The notes under the pieces were generated by a model. It did no database searches. It was not told the DNA's origin and was given only the letters and a program-made list of their open reading frames with translations. Shown in pieces: positions 20,313 through 33,792 of a stretch of 64,000 bases of DNA (positions within the stretch are counted from its first letter, which is position 1; every line of letters begins with the position of its first letter). The position numbers and the translations under genes were made by a program. The DNA is taken from the NCBI GenBank assembly GCA_014529385.2, contig CM043971.1:55785209-55849208 (forward strand). The letters are read 5' to 3'. The DNA is from Adiantum capillus-veneris. Taxonomy: Eukaryota > Streptophyta > Polypodiopsida > Polypodiales > Pteridaceae.

Positions 20313-23300
20313 TTACCTCTCTCTTGAAATCATAGTCGTCCTCGACTATGGTGTAGAGAAGATAAAGCATATGCATGAGTCCTTTTCTTTAGCGGGTAGA
20401 GGATCCCTATGTTACCCTACGACATCATTCCATAATGGATGACTAGTCCATTTGGACGCTTGAGAGCCTGAGGCTGCCGCAAGCATGTCTGCACATTAGT
20501 CCTATCAGTCTTCCATAGTAGAGTGACAAGCTCTACTTGGTGTTCGGGAGACGTCGTCTCCGCAAACTTGATCTAAGCATGCATACTACTTCATTTTTGT
20601 GCACAAATAAAGAAAAAGAGAGTCTTATAAGACAAAAATTTTGTTCATTTTTAACATTTTGTACATTTGCTTACTCTTGGGAAGCATTGTAAGCATTGAC
20701 AAGGTTTAGGTTATCCTTTAATTGTATGCCTTGCATCCATCTAGCATCTTCAAAAGGATAATTCTTAAACTTAATAAGATATCGTCGGATAGTCTTACCG
20801 CCTCTTAATACCTTGTCTTCATGTCGGAGAATGGACTCGGGCTGCAGCACCTCCTCGTGGTCCTCGATCTCCGGTGGGTCTTCAATAGTTGGTTCTTGAG
20901 GTGGCTCTCCTTTGTAAGGCTTTAATAGGCTCACATGAAAAGCATTGTGTATGAGCCAATGATTGGGCAACTTAAGTTGATAGGCCATCTCATTGATTGG
21001 CCTAAGAATCTGGAAGGGACCATAATACCTTTTTGCTAGTTTAGCATAGTACTTTTGGTGGCCCGTAGGATTCTTGCCCGTCGTGTGCCTTAATCGAGCC
21101 TTGGGAAACTTTAACAAGACCCAATCATTTTCTTTAAAGGCTTGGGCTCTTCTGTGCTTGTCAGCAGCAGCCTTTTGCCTTTGCTGTGAGATAGAGATAG
21201 CATCTTTAATCTTTTGGAAAGATTCTTGTAGGTCTCGGCTATACTCATCTGCAGCGAAGATCTTCCCATGTACCTTAAGTAGCAAGGGACTTTTTGATCT
21301 TCCCTCAATTACCTCGAAAGGTGCTTTTCCTGTGGAAGTATGTACAGTGTTATTGTAAGCATACTCTACTAAGGGTAAGTACTTCTCCCATTGGGATCTT
21401 TGATCTACTTCCGTTACATAGGCTTTTAGTAGATCAAGAATGGTTAGGTTAGCTATTTGACTTTGGCCATCAGTTTGTGGATGATAGGCCGAAGAGAAGT
21501 TTAGCCTTGTTCCTAAATTCTCAAAGAGACCCTTCCAGAAATTACTGGTCATTCTAGGATCTCTATCCGACACTATGGACATTGGCAAGCCATGGTACTT
21601 GAAAATTTGTGAAATGAAGAGGGTTGCCATTTGATGGGCTTTGATAGTCTTTTTGACAGGTATAAAATGAGCTTGTTTACTGAACCTGTCTACTATCGTC
21701 CATATTCCCGTATTCCCATGGATAGACTTAGGCAATCCAAAGATAAAATCCATGGATATGCTCTCCCAAGGTGAATTAGGGATTGGCAAGGGTTGAAGCA
21801 ATCCAAGTTGCTTCCCTCTATCAAATTTTGTCTTTTGACATACCACACATTTGGAAACATACTCGTGTATGTTCACTTTCATGGTAGGCCAATAGAAATA
21901 TGTTTCAATTCCCTTTAGGGTAGACTGAATCCCTCTATGCCCCGCATATGGGGGAGCATGAGATTCATACATTACTTTCTCACGTAGTGAGTTAGTAACG
22001 CATAGTCTATTGCCATAGAGAAGATAACCATCTTGTAAAGTAAATGGTTCTTCTTTCTTCCCTAATGCAAGGGCTGAAATCACATCTCTAAATCGGGATC
22101 AATAGCATACTCATCTATCATTGAAGATAGATCATTGTGAGTTGCTATGGAAACCGCATTCACTCTCGGTCGTCTTGAGAGTGCATCGGCTACTTGATTA
22201 TGCTTGCCAGCAATGTGAGCAATATGAAAATGAAATTGCGAAAGGAAATTTGCCCACCTCATTTGTTTGTCGGAAGCTTGGTCTGCGTCATGAAGTACTT
22301 AAGACTTTGGTGATCCGTTTGCAGAATGAAAGGAGTCCCCAATAAATAGTGCTTCCATGAGTCTAAGGCATGTAGAACTGCAAGGAGTTCTTTTTCGTAT
22401 ATGCCTAGAGCTTGCTCAACAGGGTCGAGCCTTCGACTCTCATAGCCTATGGCGTGCCCTTCTTGGAGCAGAACAGCCCAAGGCAATCACCACAAGCATC
22501 ACATTGGACCTCAAATGGTTTTGAGAGATCCGGTAGTGTAAGCACAGGTTGAGAGATAAGCTTTTCTTTAAGCTTTTCGAAAGCATTGTTCTCCTTAGCA
22601 GACCACGTATACCTAACATTTTTCTTTGTTAGGTCATGTAATGGTCCCGCAATTTGTGAGAACTTTTCTATGAAGCGTCTATAGTATGCACACATACCTA
22701 TAAAGCTTCTTAGTTCATGAAGATTCCTTGGTTTAGGCCATCCTTTTATTACCTCTAACTTGGATGGATCCATTTGGATTCCATCTTGAGAGATAATGTG
22801 ACCTAAATATTGAATCTCTTGCAAGAAAAATTCACTTTTCTTTCGATTAACATAAAGTTTATTCTCTCTTAAAACTTGAAATATTACCTGGAGGTGTTGC
22901 TTGTGTTCCTCCAATGAATTAGAGTAGATGATAATATCATCAAAGAACACTCCAGTGAAGGTTCGATGAGGCCTGAACAGCTTCTCCATCAAGCGGTTGA
23001 ATGTGGCTGGTGCATTGGTCAAGCCAAAAGGCATGACAATGTATTCGTAAAGACCAAATGTAGTACGAAATGCGGTCTTTACAATGTCTTGATCAACTAT
23101 CCTTATTTGATGATAGCCACTTTTTAGGTCAATCCTACTGAAGTAGGTCGATCCTTGTAGCTTATCAAATAGGTCTTCTACCCTTGGAACGGGAAACCTA
23201 TTCTTGATAGTGATCCTATTTAGTGCTCTATAGTCGACACACATACGATATGTGCCGTCTTTCTTTTGCACTAATAGCACAGGTGAGCAAAATGGAGATG

Positions 23301-26017
23301 AGCTAGGCCTAACCATGCCCTTCTCAACTAACTCATGCACTTGCCGCATAATCTCCTCTTGTTGAGCTTGAGAAACTCTATAAGGAGGTTTGTTAGGCGG
23401 TGAACTTCCTGGAAGAAGTTCAATTGCATGGTCGTCATTACCCGTTTAGGAGGTAGCTCACAAGGGATGTCGTCAATAAAAACATCTTGAAACCCCTTGA
23501 GAAAATTGGATAACTCTAATTCCTTTTGGTTGCTTTTATTTTCTTTTGCTAAAGCATTAGGTTCATTTTGAGAATCTTTAACAAAAATCATGTACACGGA
23601 AATAGAGCTCTTTATTGACTTGTTGAAAGCTGGTGTATGTACAATGGGGATGGTGTTACCCATCTCCTTAGCATCTATATACATGTCCTTTTCCCTGAAC
23701 TTAAAGGAGATTCTCCTTTCAGGAAATTTAACATCGGCAGCCAGGCGGTCAAACCATGGTGCCCCTAGGATTACATCCTCATGCTTGAGAGGAGAGATAA
23801 AGAAGTCCTCTTTGTCCACATAGCCTTGGACATGAAGCCTCAATTTCCCGATTAAGGGAGTGACTGAAGCTTCTTGCCCCTTGAAGGCACTGTCTGCGGG
23901 TAGGATATCTCCCATCTCGTAGGATTGTATGCCTAGCTTGGTGGCTAACTCCATAGATATGAAATTGTGAGTAGAACCAGGGTCAAAGAGAATAAAAGCA
24001 TCATGTTCTCTTACCTTTCCCCAAGCATGGCATAGAGGAGATCCTTTGTGGTGAGTTTGGTGAATCTCCTCCTCTTGGATTTCAACCAAAGAAGCTCTAG
24101 GAGGATCTTGGCGGTTGTTCTTTTGGGGACAAGCGCGGTACGCATGCCCTTGTTCGCCGCACTTGAAACACCGGTTATCTTTACGATAAAGCTCAAGATC
24201 TTCAGGAGAGAGTTTATTCTTTCCTTTGTAAACTCCCTTCTCTTTAGCTTTGTTGGAAGTGCCCTTAGGAGACTTTTGGACATTGTCCTTCCCCTTAGGC
24301 TCATTGGAACCCTTGTTTTCCGGGGGCTTATTATTTCTTTTACCCCCCGTTTGGAAATTGATTCGCGAGGCCACCATAGTATGGTGTATCACCGCCGATA
24401 TGGTACGTGGCCTTTGGGAGTTGACATACTCCGCCATTTCTTCGGTTAAGCCCGCACAAAATTGTTGCTTTTGCTCTCCAAAATCCAACTTTTTGAAGAC
24501 AGTGGCTTTGAGTTGTAGGTCCCAAAACTTGTCTACATATTTGTGGATAGATTCATTGGGAGAGAGCTTTAAGCTTCGCCATTCGGTGAGTACTTTGTCT
24601 TTGGCATCGGTGGCCAAAAACTGCTTCATAATGGAAGCTCTTAAAGCCTTCCATGTTCGTGGAGCTTCACCGTTGGCTCGTAGGCTAGACCACCATTGTC
24701 TGGCGGACTTTTGAAAGTGCATAGCTACATGGCGTAGCTTAGAGGACTCCGTGAAGCCCTCATCTCCAAACGCCGCATCGAATTGCTGGATAAAGGCCAA
24801 AACTTTGTCTGTAGCACCGAAGGTGCCATCATAGGTAAGGAAAGAGATGCTCTTCCCTCCCTCTTTGAATTTCTTCAGCTTGGACGACCTCTTCCATGCG
24901 GCATAGGATTTCCTATGGCCTCTTCTTTTTGATGGTTCAAAAGTTGCACCATCACTTTCTTCAGAAGATGAAGAATTTGAAGAAGGTGGAGAAGAGGGTG
25001 ACCTCTTTCTCGCCTTTTTCTTGTCTTGATCTTTGTCGTCTTCACCATAGCTTTCATAAGAGGAAGAGGATGAAGAAGATGGAGAAGAGGGTGTCCTCTT
25101 TCTCGCCTTTTTCTTCTCTTGCTTTTTATCATCCCTCTTTGAATTATGGCGTGGAGAAGAGTGTGATGGTCTTCTCCGCTTTGGTGGTGATGGAGAGCGT
25201 TTAGCCCGCCGTCTTCGTGGAGCCATCTCCGCCGAGGTGGCGGGAGACTTGCTTCTTTCTCGTTCCTTCGGTGGAGGCTCTTGAGTTCTCCTTTGGGAAG
25301 GAGATGCATCATCAAGAAGTAAGTTCTTGAGCCCTTCATATGGATTCTCTTCTTCTTCCCGAATCGGAGAGAGACCTCTTTTGGTAGTCTCACAAGGAGG
25401 CTTCCTAGGTGTTCTCTCGTCATGGTGATGATCTGGAGAATCCCGTGAGCACGGAGCTGCCGTTGCACTTCACTTTGGAGAGATGGATTGCCCATGGCTT
25501 GTTGAAGCCTAGAAACAAGATAGTTAACAAGCATTGAAGCATCATTAGTAGCTTGCTCATGAGCAAAATCAAAGTTATCAACATTAATTTCACTCTCTTT
25601 ACTATTGTCAGCCATTCTAACAACTTTTAGGTGTAAACTTTTTAGGTGTACTTTGGCACTTCAAGCCCTAGTTGCTACTCCTCTTTACCCCTTTAGAAAA
25701 AGCACTCAAGCTACTGTACCCGCGGCTCGAATACCATTAATTGCAAGGAATAGAAGAGAGGGTCTTTCGACACCAAAACAGCACCGGCTCCTGTCAAGCT
25801 TCTAATAGCTAAATAGTGGTTAAGCCATAGGCAAGCCCCGTAGGACTCCACTATTAAGACCATAGCTCTCGACGGTGATGCCCCGTTAACTGCACAAAGG
25901 CAGGCGCACTGCAAGGCTGAAAAATCCCTATTCTACTTACTCACAGGCAATTAATAATACCAACCATTTGTAGCTAGCTTGAGGACCTCCCTTCTTGAGC
26001 AAGAAAAGAGAAACCTT

Positions 26018-26032
26018 GAGCTCTGATACCAA
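26018..26032 (-). other. Gypsy primer-binding site
   Basis: Directly inside the 5' LTR the minus strand reads TTGGTATCAGAGCTC, complementary in type to the 3' end of initiator methionine tRNA. This is the usual primer of plant LTR elements. Confidence 0.85.
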
Positions 26033-27625
26033 TGTAACATTTAATGGCCTAAAATCTTATGTGTAGCGGAAATTAGCATGAACATAGTGGGCATTTCATT
26101 AGAATAGATTCCTAATGAGAATTACAAGAGTGCTTGGGTGGAGAGAGCAACAAAAAAACATAACACCTAGTTAGATAGAATCGACAATACTTTCAAAAGA
26201 GAGAGAAATTAAGCTATTGACAACAGTTGAGGACCAGATTTGCATGGAGCCGGTCCCCCCTCCAAAAGGCTTTGTATTATGGTTTCTCCCATCAAGAGAG
26301 ACATTGTACAATACAATTCTTTGTGTTCCTTCAAGACTAGCTAGTGCAATGAAGATGGAAGCTTCATACACCAAGAAAAACACTTAATCAAACACAACTT
26401 GAATTATCCCCGTTCTCAGACCCAAGACCTCACACACCTTCGAAGATGGTGAGAGCTAGCAGGGTATGAGAGTAGATTGAGAGGAAAAAGGAGTATCTTA
26501 CGAGAAAGATGTACATCTCCTCACATAATCACTCATATTAGCATAGCTTAGCTTAGTAATTAGCTTGGTAGAGGAGATGAGCATGCATTGAAGCTTGGCT
26601 CTTGGTTGGATTTGCATCCACATGCCAAGAGAGTGTTGATGTAGGCTTCTATCTCACAAGCTTGGAGTAGGTGATGAGCTCTCCATTAAAGCTTGGGAGG
26701 AGATAGAGTATTCTTCCTTCACACATGGTCAAGTGTGAGTGTGTGTGTGTCAATGCCCAGCAAAAATCAGCCCTCTCTCTCTCTTGGGCGAGCCCTAGCT
26801 GCTAATTAGGTCTGGCTTTTGCCTCATTGGACCTCCCCAGGTCAAGCCAATAGGAATTAAACAGCATAAGTGATAGCCTTTAGACATGTGTCCCTCTTTC
26901 CCCTTTTGTGAGAGCTTTAGATAATTAAATAATTAAACAAAACTCTCATTGGACCCCTTTGTCTCCTGGCCAATAGGAATCAGGCAAGCCATGAGGCTTC
27001 TGAATGCTCATTGGACCCTTTGGGAGACTGCCCAATAGTCTTCTAGGAGACTTATTTCTCATTGGTTTCTTTTATTAAATGTTTTTAAATTAATTAAACT
27101 ACATTTACTCTAGCTTAATTCTCATTGGTCCACTTCAAGGGTCTTCCAATAGGAACTGGGCACACCTTGTGGGCATCTGGCCTAGGGAGCTGACATGTGT
27201 CCCTCATTCCCTTTGTGAAAAGGGAGCCTGTGTGTGTGTGTGTGTGGCTTTCTCTCTCATCCCCTAGCTTTGGGGCTCGCCCCCTCCCATGTAGGGATGT
27301 GCAAAGAATTTTAGGGCACACACAAAGCATCCAATTTTCCCTAGGGTTGACCTTTGGACTCAACCTTTGAATTTTGGAACCTTAGCATTTTGGAAGTCTT
27401 AATGGGCTGAACCTTAGGGTCTTTTTGGCCCATTGTTTCACATGGCTCTTTTGCAGATGGCCCCCCCTTTGGATCCCTATTTTCCCTCCTTTGGATCCCT
27501 ACAGTGGCCGGTCTGCTAGCTTAACCAATATTCTAGCTTTTTCTCCCTTGGCACTTCCCCACATTAAATGATCAGTTTAATATGAGAAAATCATTTAGGA
27601 GAATTAGATATTGATTATTATGACA
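26033..27625 (-). repeat. Gypsy 5' LTR (1593 bp)
   Basis: Partner of 18720-20312, with the same ends and length. It is followed at 27626-27630 by the second copy of the GGCTG target duplication. Confidence 0.95.
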
Positions 27626-28679
27626 GGCTGCATTGCTATTACTACCCTTTCTTTGAGCAGCAATAAAAGCTTGTTCAAATGCACGATGTCTAGCCTTGTT
27701 TTTTCTAGAAAGGGACTCTTGCAAAAGCAATGTACACAATGCATCAAACTTGACAACTCCAGTATTTCCTTGGGTCATAAATCTCCAAGTACTAACAAAA
27801 GTGTGGTAAGAGTTTGGCAAGGCATCAAGAACAATCTGCACAAGGGAGCTCTCTGAAATTACTTCACTTGCATAAATAAGTTGCTCATTAGTATCCTTGA
27901 ACCAGCAAGGAAAGTGTCCATATCATCTTCCTCTTCGACTCCAACTCTTTACGCAACAATGCAATTTTTGCCTCATTGTGTCTTGCATAAAGATCAACCA
28001 GAATATCCCAATCCTGTTTTGTAAATTTTGCTAAATGAATGTGAGGAGTAATGGTGCGCTTCACAGACAACGCAATCAATGCATGAGCCTGCGCATCCTT
28101 TACATCCCAACAAGCTTGTTCTACCGTAGGTAAAACAACTCTAACAGCAGCAATCCTTGCAGCAAGGCCTGCAACATCCTTAATATCGCTTGTATTCTCA
28201 AAACTAGGACATACATCAATGCCCTACACAATGTTCCAAACGCCCTTCAACACAAGAACATGTTGCATCATATAAGCCCACATAGGGTAATTGTCCCCAT
28301 CCAATCTGTCCTCGGCAGTAGCAAACATCTTGAACACATCTATGTTGTTGTCAACCATGGTAAATGTTGCACTTGATGTGAAAACTGCTCAGAAAGAGGA
28401 GAATAAGAGCGGGAAGAACACGTGCTACATAGCACAAACCGTAGAAGATTGTAAGGGACCTGTTATGCAAAAAACGACACTGATAGAATTTTTGCACAAA
28501 ATGATGAAATAGCCTGTGCAGTACTGCCTATAGTGGAAACGAAGGTCAAAATGAGCCCAAAATTTTTGTCGACCTGCAAACGCTCACCAAAGCTCACAGA
28601 AATCGGAGAAAGTGAGCAAGCGTGTGTTGGAGCTACCGGCAACTAAGCGTGGGAGGATGCAAACTGCTATGATACCAAT

Positions 28680-28907
28680 TATTGGAATTAGGGTTACACG
28701 AAAACACACATAGCTTGGAGAAGGTGAAGGAAGCTCAAGGCACACAATAGAGAGTGTAAACTTAGTGTGCAATGGAAAGATTAGATAGCCTTAGAATGAT
28801 GGGCGTATATACAATGCACAGGGGGAAAAACCTCCTAGTGAGGGAAAAAATGCCCCGGCGGTCCTAAGTGTGTTCACACACATCACTACCACATGTATAT
28901 GGTAACA
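28680..28907 (-). repeat. Copia 5' LTR (minus-strand element)
   Basis: Starts TATTGGAATTAG and ends ATGTATATGGTAACA. It is the partner of 14916-15145. The primer-binding site lies immediately to its left. Confidence 0.8.
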
Positions 28908-29800
28908 AGAATCTTGCCCAAGCTAATTAAATTTTCAAAATTCTAGAAAAAACAACTGCTTCTACCTGGGGTGCCATTAATTTGGCCCATGGCAGGCTGG
29001 GTGAAAAGGACCAACTTGTTGCTCTTTATCATAAGATGCTCAATATGAGGAGAAGCCAATAGTACACATATATTTGGTGGATTCTGTCTTTCACGTTGAT
29101 GAGATCTTTATTTTTTTTATTGTGGATGGTGCGGAGCTGATTCGAGAGCCCAACCTTGGGTCCAGACTCTAGGGCGCGGTAAGCAGCCCTAGCTAGGGGA
29201 CATTGGCCCCCACGCAAGGATTCGAGGGTAGCACTCTCAAGGAAAACTTTGAAGGAATATTTTTAGAATATTCCCTATGATACTAGGCCATATGTACATG
29301 TACATGCCATTAGTAGTATGTTCGATGGTCGATGGTTGATAGCCACAGACAGTGTGTTGGCCTAAACAATACCGCACATGCCACACATACTTATCTACCA
29401 CCCACTGTAGCACTATATAAGGAGGCCATCTCCATGATCCATGACATCCTATATTTAACAATAACCAAACCCTTGTATTCTTGCCTACTAGCTCTAGTTG
29501 TCCATATTGCCATCTAAGCTCTACCTTGAGAGCGTATGGGTGGATGACGCCATCACTTTGTAAATTTTATTTGCCACTAATCAAGGATTTTTGTTCTTAT
29601 TGGTAATTTGGTTGGTTTTTTGAAGGATAGCTCGCATTTGCACCTATGGGAAAAGGTTTAATGGGCAAGACGCACAACATTTATAGAGGTAGATATCAAA
29701 AACAATAATCATCAGTAAGTGGATTGCTTGGACAAAATTGTGCTAGTATAGTTGCTTGTCTTTTTGTGGGTCGTCTTACATTGAAAAGCACTAGCAAAAA
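28908..29800. other. No recognisable gene
   Basis: Intergenic DNA. A GC-richer patch at about 29110-29230 looks repeat-derived but cannot be assigned. Confidence 0.5.
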
Positions 29801-30010
29801 AAACGTCAGTATGTTACAACTCAATAAGGAATGCTTAACAACTCTCGTTAAAGGAATAGACAAAATTGTGCCAAGTAGTGACTGACCAAAATGTTTGTCA
29901 TCACTTTATGGGCATAAAGAAGTAAAGCTATGTTACAAATAAGCGAGAAATGCTTAACAACTCTTGTTGAAGCAATAGACAAAATTGTGTCAATTAGTGA
30001 TTGACACAAA

Positions 30011-30019
30011 TTGTTCATA
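30011..30019. repeat. MITE target-site duplication, left copy
   Basis: TTGTTCATA, identical to 30487-30495. Confidence 0.9.
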
Positions 30020-30486
30020 GGGAAAATTACCAAAATACCCCTCTATTTTGTGGAAATTCCCAAAATACCCTTGTAACTATTTTGGTTGGATTGTTCAAGA
30101 TTTTCTAATCTTTATTCCTTTTTGACAATTGAGATCCATTTTTGAGTGCTTAGCATGTAATTTGTCACAAATTACCTCGCAAAAATGGTGATTATGTCTA
30201 AAAATAATGAAGCGATTCATCTTCAAAGCCTACATAACCAACTCAAATTCTAGTTTTAGTATCTTGTATTAATAGACAATCACTCTTCTTATGAAAAGCT
30301 TTAAAAAAAAAAAAAAATTTAGAGAAATTTAATCTCACGACCAAGGGTATTTTGGGAATTTTGGAAAATTTGAAGGGCATTTTGGGAATTCATGACAAAA
30401 TATTGAGGGTATTTTAAATTTTTTTGAAATTTGAGGGGTACTTTGGGAATTTCCATAAGTTAGAGGGGTATTTTGGTAATTTTCGC
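30020..30486. mobile_element. Mutator-type MITE
   Basis: A 467-bp non-autonomous DNA transposon. The left end GGGAAAATTACCAAAATACC and the right end (reverse complement GCGAAAATTACCAAAATACC) form terminal inverted repeats. Degenerate copies of the AAAATACCC/GGGTATTTT motif continue inward from both ends. The 9-bp direct duplication at its borders is the size made by Mutator-superfamily transposases. There is no coding capacity. Confidence 0.93.
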
Positions 30487-30495
30487 TTGTTCATA
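30487..30495. repeat. MITE target-site duplication, right copy
   Basis: TTGTTCATA, as at 30011-30019. Confidence 0.9.
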
Positions 30496-30800
30496 TCATC
30501 ATCACTTTATGGTATCAAAGAAACGTAAGCTTTGTTAAGATGGATAAGCAAGGATATGTTAAATCTGTGTATCTAACATAACATCAGGTCAATCAGGATC
30601 GGCAAGAGTAGATTTGTATATCTCTATTTGAGGATTTTGTATTTTATACATGTCTTGATATGGTTGCTCTCTTCATGCCCAACAATTACAAGACTATTTT
30701 GTTTGTAAATGTGGGTTTTCTCTACATTTCTAAGGTATAACATTAGTACATGTTAAACAACATAGTGTGCTCTTCACAAGGAGTCTTGGATTCCTATGCC

Positions 30801-33751
30801 TCAAAAGTTCTCTTTGTGAAACTCAAATTTGGTGGTGCCTTTCTTGTTGTACTCATGCACAAGGCCTTTCAGCTCCTTTGCAAGCATAACAGGTCCACAA
30901 TAGAACACACCTGTAATAAGAATCCATGAATGTTATCAGGATCAATTTCACATATGGTCATGATGTGGGATCATGCTAAAATTAGAAAGGATCTTCTAAG
31001 CTGGCAAATTATAAATGCACTACTTAAACTAGCTCTTACCTATCTTGGCTCCCTTATGTCTTGAAGTCAAGGTTGAGAAAACTTTCCTCCAATTTGGCCT
31101 TGCAAAATGTGTGCGTATCTAGAGATCAGATAAAGTACGCCTGTCAGTAAGTGTCTTCTCCGAAGAAGAAGAAGAAGAAGAAGAAGCAATTTTAGCTTGA
31201 CTCACCCTACTTCCTGAAACAACATCCAGTCCATTTTTTGCCTTTTGAAGGGCTTGGACCATAGTAATTAGGGCTGATCTTGCATCTCCCTCCTCATACA
31301 CACTTGTTAGATAGTTATGCATCTCAATGACTGACTGCACAAAGACAAGTACGATGACGTACAATGAGATTCCTCAATAATCCACAATGTATAATTTAAG
31401 GTCAATTGTAATAACCTCTACACAATCATGTAATGCAATTATATAATGTGCATGCAAGTGTACCTTTGTGTCATACTCATGTACTTCATTCATCACCCCT
31501 TTGAACCACTCAAAGGAGCCTTGTTCTCTTGTAACCCAATAAAAGTAAGCATTCTTTGGGCCCTTTTTCTCATGATTTGGACTATGGTCACGGTCATCTT
31601 CTGAAATCTACATAATAAAAAATGATAGAAATTTAAGCAAGCACAGTGAAACTACAAATTCAGAATGGGTATTCTTGTTTATAGTTGTACGTTTTCAAGG
31701 TATTGAAATGAGATCCATACTCGACTCTTACCTCCAATGAAATATCTTCAGTTGTCTTGATCCAGTTGAGCATATCCCTTAGTATGCTTATAAAAGGTGT
31801 TGCTCCTATCCCAAGACCAACAAGAAGTAGAATATCATACTTCTTGTAATTTTGTGCCGGGGCACCAAATGGACCATCTATCAAAAGCTTAGGAAACCTG
31901 TTCAAACAAATTCATCGACCTATATTATATACCCAGGGAATTCACTAGTAGTAACAATGAGGTGTCACATGCATGCATCAAATGCCAGTTTTTTACCCAT
32001 GATATAAAAAATGGGATATCATGCATTCATGTAAGTCTCACATGTACTCTATATATAGTACAAACCTTGAAATGTTGTCATTCACTCCAAGCACTTGCTC
32101 AGCTCTCAAAAGACCACTTCTTCCTTGTTGAGGTGGTTGGCAAACCTGCATCAACAACTTTGTTTGTGAGGCATACTCTATTTTACGTGGAAATATACAT
32201 AAGCGACCATCATGCAAAGACTGGTCTTACCTTAGAGAAAACAGACTTCATCTCCTTTGTCCAGTCCCCCAATGTTCTTATATGGACACTCAAGAAGTCA
32301 TCTCCAGGAGCAGAGGTGATGGAAAAGGGGTGCCTAATGCATATGCCAACTCTTAATTTTCTCTTGTTTCTTGTATTTTGCATAGATAAGCACAAATGTC
32401 CAAAAGATCTCTCACCATTCAAAAGGGGAGACATCTGGGCACTTCACAAACATGTACATCCCACTTTTATATTTGAATGAGGGCGGTTTTGTCATGTGAA
32501 TAGCGAGAACATCTCCAGGGTATATTGCCGCCTACAAAAAAGGAGCACAAAAGCTATATTTTTTGGACATTAAGTATGAAAATACATCAAAGAAGTAATC
32601 CTTAATAATATTTCATGAAACACTATACACCCAAGCATCATTGATTGTGCAAATTAGATTACCTTGATGATATTTACTGAGTAGTGGCTTGAGCGCAAAA
32701 ATCTTATGGTTCGCTCACTTGTATATAAGAAAATGGGCACAGCAAGATACATCCAAGTCTGCAAAACAAACACCAAGGCATGTTTAAAACATCCATTTCC
32801 AAATATTGTAGAGGATGATGCATGATTTGTGGGAAGCTTGTCTTCTGTGGAGTTATGAAGATATATTAGCCATGTTTAAAAACTCAAAAGCCATGTTTTT
32901 TTTCAAAAGAAATATAGTCAAATAATGCCAAAATAAACACAATTATATTTGTATATTGCACATTTACTTTCTCTAATAACACCATTATCAAAATTGATAG
33001 ATTTTAATTATTATACTTTTTGCTCATTTCATTATAAAAATGTCCCACTTATATTCAGAATTGCTTCTCTTTTATACTAAATAAATGCCTCCTCTAAAAT
33101 TTGGTCAAACTATCCATAGCAAATTTTTCTCAAATCCCACATTATGTGGGAAGATTGTATTAAGAAAAATAAGAAAGCTACAAGTAAACCCACGAAGACA
33201 TTTGCCATGGCTTTTACATGGAGCCTTCAACCCTTACATCATCCTTCATTTGCAAAATTCAACCCGTTGCAAAAATCACCCGATTGAGTCCCTTGTGCAC
33301 CTATTTTGGGGATGCCCAAAAATCAAAGTTTTCACAAGCTCAGTCTACAGGAGGGTCTTCTCTCATTTTGGTACCCCATTCTTTAGACGTGACCTTGCTA
33401 TGGGTTCAAGATGCATTGACAATCTTGACCTCCTAACTGACATATGCATAGTAACAGCTACTGTATTTAAGAGGGTCTTCTCTCATTTTGGTACCCCATT
33501 CTTTAGACGTGACCTTGCTATGGGTTCAAGATGCATTGACAATCTTGACCTCCTAACTGACATATGCATAGTAACAGCTACTGTATTTAAGAGCTATGTG
33601 GCATTCCAAGAATGCATTACTTTTTCAAAAGAAAGAAGATCCCCTTGATTCAAATGTGATTCTGGATACATGTTGGTGGAAAGAAGATCCCCTTGATTCA
33701 AATGTGATTCTAGATACATGTTGGTGGAAAGTCCAATGTAAAGAGGAAGAA

Positions 33752-33792
<41 letters not shown>

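Larger units (their letters stand above)
18720..27625 (-). mobile_element. Young Gypsy LTR retrotransposon nested in Copia
   Basis: An 8906-bp Ty3/Gypsy element on the minus strand with matching 1593-bp LTRs, a 5-bp target duplication (GGCTG), a Met-tRNA-type primer-binding site and a polypurine tract. Parts from its 5' end: gag about 25615-24100, including an Arg/Ser/Lys-rich stretch, a retrotransposon gag domain and a CCHC knuckle (CFKCGEQGHAYRACP); protease about 24000-23600 (LFDPGSTHNFIS); reverse transcriptase about 23350-22500 (FFDDIIIYSNS); RNase H about 22490-22090; integrase about 22080-20900 (HHCC-type zinc part, then a YHPQTDGQS core); and a chromodomain-like end about 20900-20671 (YLIKFKNYPFEDARW). 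It is nearly whole with only a handful of breaks, and very young by LTR identity. The chromodomain-like end points to the chromovirus branch. Confidence 0.95.
14916..28907 (-). mobile_element. Copia LTR retrotransposon, split by a nested Gypsy
   Basis: Minus-strand Ty1/Copia fossil. Excluding the nested Gypsy (18720-27625) and one 5-bp duplication it is about 5.1 kb, a normal Copia size. Parts from its 5' end: LTR 28680-28907; primer-binding site near 28668-28679 (minus-strand TTGGTATCATAGC, close to the Met-tRNA type); gag N-terminal half at about 27631-28330 (DRLDGDNYPMWAYMM); gag end with CCHC knuckle (CHYCKANDHLIKQCP) and protease (YFDSGATKHIT) at about 18090-18714; integrase about 16900-17930; reverse transcriptase and RNase H about 15220-16810; 3' LTR 14916-15145. 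It is broken at more than ten places and is old, with LTR identity near 93%. No convincing target duplication was seen. Confidence 0.9.

Noticed and set aside
14911-28941. A target-site duplication for the Copia element (AAAAT / AGAAT or a later AAAAT)
   Set aside because: The 5-bp flanks do not match exactly and the right LTR end is blurred, so no duplication is claimed.
31119-31205. An extra RBOH exon coding a polyserine stretch
   Set aside because: Canonical GT...AG sites and alignment to the conserved [13 protein letters not shown] join show it is an intron; reading through hits a stop.
33085-33246. Start of an intronic protein-coding gene
   Set aside because: The frame only appears continuous because the LINE insertion after the target duplication happens to stay open. 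The part before 33246 has no recognisable similarity.
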